Source: Nocardia testacea NBRC 100365 (GTDB lineage: Bacteria > Actinomycetota > Actinomycetes > Mycobacteriales > Mycobacteriaceae). From it: a stretch of 47,571 nucleotides of DNA. The stretch covers positions 1 through 47,571 of the forward strand of contig NZ_BAGJ01000262.1 of NCBI RefSeq assembly GCF_000308775.1. Direction: 5' to 3'. The position numbers were made by a program, and so were the translations under genes. The notes beneath the pieces were generated by a model. That model was not told the DNA's origin. It ran no database searches and saw only the letters and a program-made list of their open reading frames with translations. How positions within the stretch are numbered: the stretch's first letter is position 1; each line of letters starts with the position of its first letter. Below are positions 40,476-46,123 of this stretch, piece by piece.

Positions 40476-41041
40476 GCCGCTACGACTCCGCCGAACACCT
40501 CTACGACTGGCAGCGCAACGGCCGGTTCCCGAAGATCCACGACGATATCTACAACCTCGTCCGGTCCGAGGTCGGCCCGGAGGACGGCGCTGTCCTGGAC
40601 CTCGGTTCGTCGACCGGGCTGCTGACCCGCCGTCTGGAGCAGGCCGGTTTCGACGTGGTCGGTGTCGAGGCCGACGCCAACGCGATCGAGGCCGGCCGAA
40701 CCGCGGGCACCTACGCGGGCAGCGTGCCGGTCCGGCATTGGATGCTCACCCCGAACCAACTGCCCGAGTTCGGTGACTTCCTGCGGTCGGCTCGGATCAA
40801 GACCGTGGTCGCGCGCCGGGTGCTGCCCGAACTCGACGACGCTGGGGTGACACCTGAGCGGCTGGGCGAGGCCCTCCGTGAGGCCGGTGTGCGGCATCTG
40901 TTCCTGGAGGGCCGCGCCCCTCGTCAGGACGCCCGGCACAGGCTACGCTCGGTCATCGTCGAATGCGCGGAACTCCAAAGATATTGGACGACAACCACTT
41001 TGGATGGAATGCACCGCATGTATCTCACTGTGAAGGAGTAG
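40472..41041 (+). CDS. SAM-dependent methyltransferase (class I), modification cassette
   Basis: 189 aa, ATGA overlap. Motif I VLDLGSSTG at ~41-49, then the acidic loop VVGVEADANAIEAGR. No DNA-methylase DPPY or NPPF motif and no target-recognition domain, so it is not a standard DNA methylase; it may methylate a small substrate or the modified base. Ends 4 bp before the next gene. Confidence 0.75.
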   Translation: MSRYDSAEHLYDWQRNGRFPKIHDDIYNLVRSEVGPEDGAVLDLGSSTGLLTRRLEQAGFDVVGVEADANAIEAGRTAGTYAGSVPVRHWMLTPNQLPEFGDFLRSARIKTVVARRVLPELDDAGVTPERLGEALREAGVRHLFLEGRAPRQDARHRLRSVIVECAELQRYWTTTTLDGMHRMYLTVKE

Positions 41042-41045
41042 GCCC

Positions 41046-41510
41046 GTGGCGCTGTCCACATACAACGGATTCCCCGGCGAATACCGCGACCGGGTGCAAA
41101 CCGAACTGAACAAGATGTGGGCATCGAGCCTGTGGGAGCCGCCGTCGGTCTGCGTCGTGTGCGAGCAGGCCGACGGGGCGATCCACGGCCATCTGGAGGA
41201 CTACTCGCAGCCGGAGAGCTACGTCCCGTTGTGCATCACTTGTCACCTGATCCTGCACACCCGATTCCGGCAGCCCGACCTCTGGACTGAGTACTGCGCG
41301 TGGATACGGGCAGGACACCGACCCGGCCCGCAGTCCCAGCAGGGCGGATTCTGGGCGGTCAAGAAGTGCTACCTGTCCGGCCGGTCGGAGGACTGGCCGG
41401 GCGCCCTGGTCAACCGGCCGCGCCGCGCCACCTATCTCGATGCGCTGGCGCCGGTGAAGTTCCAGCACCCGAACGCACCCGTGCCCGGCGAGATCGTGCA
41501 CCTGTTCTGA
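41046..41510 (+). CDS. HNH-like zinc-binding phage protein
   Basis: 154 aa, GTG. CVVCEQADGAIHGHLEDYSQ then YVPLCITCHLILHTRF has two C-x2-C pairs around an H-x-E-D-Y motif, as in HNH-type treble-clef proteins, with Trp-rich YCAWIRAG after. Catalysis is unsure. Confidence 0.65.
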   Translation: MALSTYNGFPGEYRDRVQTELNKMWASSLWEPPSVCVVCEQADGAIHGHLEDYSQPESYVPLCITCHLILHTRFRQPDLWTEYCAWIRAGHRPGPQSQQGGFWAVKKCYLSGRSEDWPGALVNRPRRATYLDALAPVKFQHPNAPVPGEIVHLF

Positions 41511-41521
41511 GGAGAATCCCA

Positions 41522-42283
41522 CTGTCGCCGAAAGCCACTGTCGCCGAGCTGCTCGGCGCGCTCCGCCGCGACCTGCCGCGCATCCCCGAGTTGTTCCGGC
41601 AGCTCGACGTCACCATCACTCGGACCGACGTCACTCGCCGACCCAGCGCCGACGACGTCCGGGGCGGCGGGGATGAGTCGCCGCTGATCATCAACGATCG
41701 CGCGAGCGAGCGGCGCCGGGCGTTGCTGCGCGCTCTGCGGCTGGCGGCCGCGCAACCGCCCTACGCTCCTCGCGCACTGTCCCCGCACGACGCGGCCCTG
41801 GCCATCCTGACCAACCTGTCGTGGACATCACGGGTGCTTGGCGCCGAGGAGTGGATGCGGGAACTCTGCGAGGCGATCACCCGGGCATGGGGCTGCGTCG
41901 ACGCCGCGCCGGAAGTGGAGTTCGCCGGCCTGTGCGAGAACTGCGGCCGCTCGGTCGCGGGTCCGGGATATTTGCGGGTACTGAAATGTCGCCATTGCGG
42001 CGAGGACCATCGCGCGGAGCTGTACAAGGGCTGGATGCGGGAGGCGGCAGAGGAGTGCACCGGGACCGCGGCGGAGCTGGCGCAGATGCTGCCGCACTTC
42101 GACGGTGCGCCGGTCAAGGCGGCGACAATCCGCAAGTGGCATGAGCGCGGGAAGCTGATTGGCTGCATCACCGAGCGCGGGACGACCTTCCGGATTGGCG
42201 CTGTGCTGGCGCTGCATCGCGCGCAGCGGGTGAAGCTGCGGCCGGTGGCCATGCCAGGGCAGTTCGACACCGTCCGCGGGTGA
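41522..42283 (+). CDS. Zinc-ribbon plus MerR-like HTH phage protein, probable CTG start
   Basis: 253 aa. No ATG, GTG or TTG is placed at the front; CTG 41522 follows GAGGAGAATCCCA, nearly identical to AAGGAGAATCCCG-ATG at 31018. LCENCGRSVAGPGYLRVLKC and RHCGEDH form a zinc ribbon at about 140-165; ATIRKWHERGKLIGC plus GTTFRIGAVLAL form a MerR-like HTH at the C-terminus. Likely DNA-binding. Confidence 0.65.
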   Translation: MSPKATVAELLGALRRDLPRIPELFRQLDVTITRTDVTRRPSADDVRGGGDESPLIINDRASERRRALLRALRLAAAQPPYAPRALSPHDAALAILTNLSWTSRVLGAEEWMRELCEAITRAWGCVDAAPEVEFAGLCENCGRSVAGPGYLRVLKCRHCGEDHRAELYKGWMREAAEECTGTAAELAQMLPHFDGAPVKAATIRKWHERGKLIGCITERGTTFRIGAVLALHRAQRVKLRPVAMPGQFDTVRG

Positions 42284-42284
42284 A

Positions 42285-42746
42285 CTACTGGTCGGCGTTC
42301 TCCCGAAGCCTCACCCAGCTAGTACCTAGTTCTTCCCAGATACTCTGAAACTCGTCGTAGGACTTTCGAATCTCCTGCGGGTCGAGCTGCTGCGGGTCAG
42401 TCGTTGCGACATAGAACTTCAAAGCGTCCCTGAGGCGGTTGAAACGGTATGAAGCTTTCTCCATGGCGGCCCATAGAGGCCTCCACGCAAAGAATGGCTC
42501 CAGCGCGCTGACGGCCGTCACGACAGCTATGAGGGCAAACGCGGTGCCCGCCCAGGGGTTGAGGGATTGCAGTCCGAGAATGATCGTGGATGCGGCAGAC
42601 AGAGCTACCACAGCCACCCGCAAGGCAACGGCTCGCCGTCGGAATTGATGCTTGCGGCGGCGCGCATAGGCGTGGCTGGAATCTATCTCTGCACGTATAT
42701 AGTTCGCCAGTTCCAAAGGTGTTAAGCCAGAAGGCAAGTCGCTCAC
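42285..42746 (-). CDS. SLATT-type two-TM protein, probable defence effector
   Basis: 153 aa from GTG 42746, which follows TATCGT by 7 bp (leaderless); ATG 42797 is in frame but lacks support. ELANYIRAEIDSSHAYARRR plus HQFRRRA precedes two TM helices (about 40-60 and 63-83), then a helical tail with YRFNRLRDALKFYV. This is the SLATT (DUF4231-like) layout, a predicted pore-forming effector of nucleotide-sensing immune systems. No nucleotide synthase is adjacent. Leftward cargo at the end of the early operon. Confidence 0.7.
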   Translation of the reverse strand: MSDLPSGLTPLELANYIRAEIDSSHAYARRRKHQFRRRAVALRVAVVALSAASTIILGLQSLNPWAGTAFALIAVVTAVSALEPFFAWRPLWAAMEKASYRFNRLRDALKFYVATTDPQQLDPQEIRKSYDEFQSIWEELGTSWVRLRENADQ

Positions 42747-42808
42747 AGGGCCGACGATAGCGGTTGGCCTGTAAGGGCTGACGGTTTGCGGAGCCATCCG
42801 GCAAGGGT

Positions 42809-42836
42809 GTGCCGGGGCTCACATGAGCCCCGGCAC
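42809..42836. terminator. Terminator-like hairpin
   Basis: GTGCCGGGGCTC-acat-GAGCCCCGGCAC, 12 perfect pairs, downstream of the leftward gene at 42845. T tract is weak. Confidence 0.65.
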
Positions 42837-42844
42837 TGGTTGGG

Positions 42845-43222
42845 TCAGTCTTCGACGCGGACCAGGCGCGGGTCATGCAGCGCCTTGTCGTCCTGGATGC
42901 GGAACGTCTTGCCGAGGATGCTGATCAGGTCGCCGTCGGCGACGTCGATCACTTCAGGCAGCGCGATCGGGTGGGAGGAGATCACGCTGGCCTGCGCGGT
43001 CATGAACGCGTATTCGCCTTTGACGATCGGGCCCTGGTACTCCCGACGGGTCTCGGTGGTCTCGTCGAAGTAGGTCACCGTGAATCGGCAGGTGTGCCGC
43101 TGGTGGCGGAACCGGCCGCGGAGTTCGACGGTGCTCTCGAACTGGTGGCCGTACCACTCGTATGCGCCGTGCTTCGGGCTCGTGATCATCGGGACGACGG
43201 TGACGTTCTGGTTCTCGGTCAT
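42845..43222 (-). CDS. Leftward phage protein under operator control
   Basis: 125 aa from ATG 43222, preceded by CCGAAAGGAACCAAC. Beta-rich (FTVTYFDETTETRREYQGP, DVADGDLISILGKTFRIQ). Unlike other leftward genes it has the phage ribosome-binding sequence and CCGCCA hairpin, so it is a native phage gene. Unknown function. Confidence 0.65.
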   Translation of the reverse strand: MTENQNVTVVPMITSPKHGAYEWYGHQFESTVELRGRFRHQRHTCRFTVTYFDETTETRREYQGPIVKGEYAFMTAQASVISSHPIALPEVIDVADGDLISILGKTFRIQDDKALHDPRLVRVED

Positions 43223-43240
43223 GTTGGTTCCTTTCGGTTC

Positions 43241-43256
43241 GGGGGTGGCGGCCCCC
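43241..43256 (-). promoter_or_regulatory. CCGCCA-loop hairpin on the minus strand
   Basis: Read leftward: GGGGG-ccgcca-CCCCC, then CGAACCGAAAGGAACC. The loop is in the sense orientation of the leftward gene, showing that the element follows the transcript and not the genome direction. Confidence 0.75.
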
Positions 43257-43275
43257 TGTGGGTTGATACTCAATC

Positions 43276-43304
43276 GCCATACATCGTGACAATGTATGCC
43301 GCAA
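43276..43304 (-). promoter_or_regulatory. Leftward promoter with CATACAT-type operator
   Basis: Minus strand TTGCGG, 17 bp, TATGGC; the boxes are moderate. CATACAT-N7-ATGTATG at 43278-43298 lies in the spacer. Confidence 0.5.
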
Positions 43305-43328
43305 GCAGGACTTTTAGACCGACACCGA

Positions 43329-43357
43329 TTGCACTTCTCCATACATCGCCGTAGTGT
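43329..43357 (+). promoter_or_regulatory. Rightward promoter with CATACAT-type operator
   Basis: TTGCAC, 17 bp, TAGTGT, the same two hexamers as at 13330-13358. CATACAT-N7-GTGTATG at 43340-43360 covers the spacer and -10. Start near 43364, so the mRNA begins with the CCGCCA hairpin. Confidence 0.7.
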
Positions 43358-43367
43358 ATGAACGGTC

Positions 43368-43385
43368 GGGCGGCCGCCACCGCCC
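43368..43385 (+). promoter_or_regulatory. CCGCCA-loop hairpin at the 5' end of the transcript
   Basis: GGGCGG-ccgcca-CCGCCC, about 4 nt after the predicted start point, then CCAACCGAAAGGAACC and ATG 43405. Confidence 0.8.
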
Positions 43386-43404
43386 CCAACCGAAAGGAAC
43401 CAAG

Positions 43405-43950
43405 ATGACCCGCCTCAACACCAGCCTCCCCAGCCTCCCCCCGCTGACCACCCCGCGCTGCAAGACGCTCGACGAGTGGCACCGACGTCTCGACGAGCGC
43501 TGCGCCGCCGCACTGAAGATCGCCGAGAACACCACCAACCTCGCCGAACGGCTCATCGACGACCCGGCAGCCTGCCGAGAGCTGTTGGACGAGGCCCACG
43601 CCTACCTGGAGGAAGCGCACACCATCGACTCGATGCGCAAGAACCCGGTCCTGCCCGCCCGCACTCCGTTTCGGCCGGGCCGCTACTGGACCTCCCGCCC
43701 GGCCGGAGCCAAGATCACCGAACTCGACAACGCCTCCGCCCTGGCGTCCGAGGACGGCGCATGGTGGGTCATGGACGAGGCCGGCAAAACCCTCCAGGAC
43801 GGCAAAGCCTCCGACCTCGACACGGCGATGATCGCCGCGGAGGCCGCGATCGACGCGCTCGGCCTGACCGGCGGCTACGAAATCGGCTGGAACGGACTGT
43901 CGCAGCCGGTCGGTGACTCGCTCTCCGCAGTGTCGCAGCCCCGGCAATAG
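43405..43950 (+). CDS. Phage protein, unknown
   Basis: 181 aa. Helical N-terminal half (DEWHRRLDERCAAALKIAEN), C-terminal half alpha/beta with WWVMDEAGKTLQDG. First rightward gene after the CATACAT promoter and last before the terminator, so it is regulated on its own. Confidence 0.6.
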   Translation: MTRLNTSLPSLPPLTTPRCKTLDEWHRRLDERCAAALKIAENTTNLAERLIDDPAACRELLDEAHAYLEEAHTIDSMRKNPVLPARTPFRPGRYWTSRPAGAKITELDNASALASEDGAWWVMDEAGKTLQDGKASDLDTAMIAAEAAIDALGLTGGYEIGWNGLSQPVGDSLSAVSQPRQ

Positions 43951-44050
43951 GCTTGAGCCATCGGCGCGTGACGTAGACCCCCAGGGGTTTCCGGCACGCG
44001 CCCCTCGATTCGAGGGCCGCCTGGCGCCAGTACGCCGCGAGCCCTCCACA

Positions 44051-44086
44051 GGCGCCCACGCTCCCGAAAGGTCGAGCGTGGGCGCC
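44051..44086 (+). terminator. Strong terminator before the packaging genes
   Basis: GGCGCCCACGCTC-10 nt-GAGCGTGGGCGCC, 13 perfect pairs, then TTTCACCTTTC. Separates early and late regions. The 100 bp upstream (43951-44050) shows only short hairpins. Confidence 0.8.
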
Positions 44087-44116
44087 TTTCACCTTTCTCG
44101 AAAGGAGGTGAGTCCC

Positions 44117-44182
44117 ATGACCGAATGCCTGATCCGCCTGCTCGTCTTCCTGGTCGAGACCGGCTCCGCTGCCCTCGCCTGA
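44117..44182 (+). CDS. 21-residue hydrophobic ORF with near-perfect ribosome-binding site
   Basis: ATG 44117 after AAAGGAGGTGAGTCCC, the strongest Shine-Dalgarno sequence in the window. The peptide is one hydrophobic helix (Leu/Val-rich residues 5-13). It could be a leader peptide for the late operon or a tiny membrane protein. It stands between a terminator and a 16-bp inverted repeat. Confidence 0.5.
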   Translation: MTECLIRLLVFLVETGSAALA

Positions 44183-44227
44183 CGCGACGGCACCCGCGCA
44201 CCCCGGCGCGTAATCCGGGCACATCTT

Positions 44228-44300
44228 GCCTTTCCTGCGCGGCCGCCCCCGCACACAGCACCTACAGGAATCGGCGGCTGAGGCGCCGCGCAGGAAAGGC
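44228..44300. other. Long inverted repeat upstream of terminase (packaging-site or late-leader candidate)
   Basis: Arms GCCTTTCCTGCGCGGC (44228-44243) and GCCGCGCAGGAAAGGC (44285-44300), 16 perfect pairs, 41-nt loop. The region 44183-44375 has no credible gene. In cos phages the cohesive end and terminase-binding repeats are just upstream of the small terminase gene, so this is a cos candidate; an RNA leader structure is the alternative. Confidence 0.5.
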
Positions 44301-44375
44301 GAGCCGGACCCCAGGACGGACCGGCGCACAGTCGGCCGCCGGGTGAGCCCGGCCCACCACGAGGAGGCACCCCAG

Positions 44376-44813
44376 GTGCCAGGCACCGATAGGACCAGCC
44401 CTGAGTCCATAGACCGCCGCCGCAAGATCGCGCAGGCGCTGCAACTCCGCGAGTCCGGAGCCAACTACCGGCAGATCGCCCAGGCCCTCGACGTCTCGAC
44501 CTCCACCGCGCACGAGTGGGTGCAGGAGGCGATGAAGGAGCTCACGAAGGAACCCGCTGAAGCGGTCCTCCAGCTCGAATTGTCGCGGCTGGACGCCATG
44601 ATGCTCGGCATCTGGAAACTCGCGTCGCGGGGCAATCTGAACGCGATCGACCGCGCCTTGAAGATCATGGAGCGCCGGTCGCGGTACACCGGCCTCGACC
44701 AGCTCGCCGCGCAGAAGATCGCCCAGGACGGCAAAGACCTGCCCGCTGTGGACGCGTGGCTGGCCGCGATGCTCGGTGACGACTCCGGCCCAGATGAAGG
44801 CGGCGCCGAGTGA
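44376..44813 (+). CDS. terS: Terminase small subunit
   Basis: 145 aa from GTG 44376 after GAGGAGGCACCCCAG; the frame is open ~50 codons upstream but through the inverted repeat. An N-terminal HTH (QLRESGANYRQIAQALDVST, then STAHEWVQ) for DNA recognition and a helical oligomerisation region (LSRLDAMMLGIWKLASRGN) fit phage small terminases. GTGA overlap with the large subunit gene. Confidence 0.85.
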   Translation: MPGTDRTSPESIDRRRKIAQALQLRESGANYRQIAQALDVSTSTAHEWVQEAMKELTKEPAEAVLQLELSRLDAMMLGIWKLASRGNLNAIDRALKIMERRSRYTGLDQLAAQKIAQDGKDLPAVDAWLAAMLGDDSGPDEGGAE

Positions 44814-46123
44814 ACGCGATACAGCCGCTGGTCGGCAAACAGCTCGCCGCGGTCCAGAACTCGACCGCGCGTCTCAACTTCTATGAAGGGTCGGTCCGGT
44901 CGTCCAAGACGGTGTGCTCGCTCCTCGACTGGACCCGCTACTGCCGCAAAGGACCGAAGGGCGCGCTGCTGATGACCGGCCGCACCGAGCGGACCGTCAT
45001 CAACAATTTGATCCTCCCGATTCAGGACATGCTCGGCCCCGGCCGCGTCTCGATCAACCGCGGCAACGGCACCGTCAACATCTGCGGCCGCACGGTGATC
45101 CTGGTCGGCGCGAACAACGAGTCTGCGCGGACCAAGATCCAGGGCCTCACCCTGGCAGGCGCCTACGTCGACGAGGCGCCGACGCTCCCTGAGTCGTACT
45201 GGAACATGCTGTTCTCCCGGCTCAGTGTTCCGGGTGCGCAGATGTTCGCGACCGGCAACCCCGAAGGTCCGCGACACTGGGCCAAGAAGTCGTGGCTCGA
45301 CCGCGCGAAGTACTGGATCACGCACGACGGCAGCATCATCGACCGTCGCGATCTGTACGCGCTGCTGGAGCCCGGCGACCCGGACAGGCCGCTCGACTTG
45401 CACCGGTTCTCGTTCATCCTCGACGACAATCCGACCCTCGACCCCGAGTTCGTCGCGTCGCTGAAATCGAGCTACACCGGGGTCTGGTACAAGCGGTTCG
45501 TTCTCGGGCTGTGGGTGGTCGCCGACGGCGCGGTCTACGAGTGCTTCGACGAAGGCCGGCACACTGTGCCGTTCAGGGAACTGCCGCCGATGACGCGCGT
45601 CATGGCGCTCGGCGTGGATTACGGCACGACCAACCCGACCGCTGGCGTGCTGTTGGGTCTGGGTACCGACGGTGTGCTGTACGCCATCGACGAGTGGGCG
45701 CCGAAACGGGGCACCGACGCAGAGCTGTCGCAGCAGCTCGCCGCGTGGCTGCGTGACGCGACGCACCAGCCCGAGTGGGTGTTCGTAGACCCGGCCGCCG
45801 CGTCGTTCAAGTTGCAGCTGTACCGCGACGACGCGGCACGCGTCGCTGACGCAGTGAACGACGTGGTCGACGGTATCCGCACCGTCGCCGCGTTGTTCTC
45901 GACCGGCCAGCTACGCATCTCCGACCGTTGCACGCGGCTGCTCGCCGAGATCCACGGCTACGTCTGGGATTCCAAGGCGTCGGAGAAGGGCGAGGACAAG
46001 CCGATCAAGCTCGACGACCACTACTGCGACGCACTGCGGTACGCGGTCGTATCCAGCCAATACACCTGGTTCTCGCAGCTCAAGAAACCGATACCACTAC
46101 CCGCAGCCAAGGAGGCAGCGTGA
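44810..46123 (+). CDS. terL: Terminase large subunit (PBSX/terminase_3 type)
   Basis: 437 aa, GTG. ATPase: Walker A-like GSVRSSKT at ~27-34 and Walker B AGAYVDEAP near 120. RNase H-like nuclease: ALGVDYGTTNPT near 267, VFVDPAAAS near 325 and DDHYCDALRYA near 405 supply the three acidic positions. Complete and of normal length. Cuts and pumps the phage genome into heads. Confidence 0.95.
   Translation: MNAIQPLVGKQLAAVQNSTARLNFYEGSVRSSKTVCSLLDWTRYCRKGPKGALLMTGRTERTVINNLILPIQDMLGPGRVSINRGNGTVNICGRTVILVGANNESARTKIQGLTLAGAYVDEAPTLPESYWNMLFSRLSVPGAQMFATGNPEGPRHWAKKSWLDRAKYWITHDGSIIDRRDLYALLEPGDPDRPLDLHRFSFILDDNPTLDPEFVASLKSSYTGVWYKRFVLGLWVVADGAVYECFDEGRHTVPFRELPPMTRVMALGVDYGTTNPTAGVLLGLGTDGVLYAIDEWAPKRGTDAELSQQLAAWLRDATHQPEWVFVDPAAASFKLQLYRDDAARVADAVNDVVDGIRTVAALFSTGQLRISDRCTRLLAEIHGYVWDSKASEKGEDKPIKLDDHYCDALRYAVVSSQYTWFSQLKKPIPLPAAKEAA

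Noticed and set aside
43951..44050. Possible tRNA from the stretch CCCTCGATTCGAGGG
   Set aside because: Only a short hairpin; no acceptor stem, anticodon arm or D-arm can be built around it.
44226..44375. 50-residue N-terminal extension of the small terminase
   Set aside because: It reads through the 16-bp inverted repeat, is Arg/Pro/His-rich, and GTG 44376 has GAGGAGG upstream.
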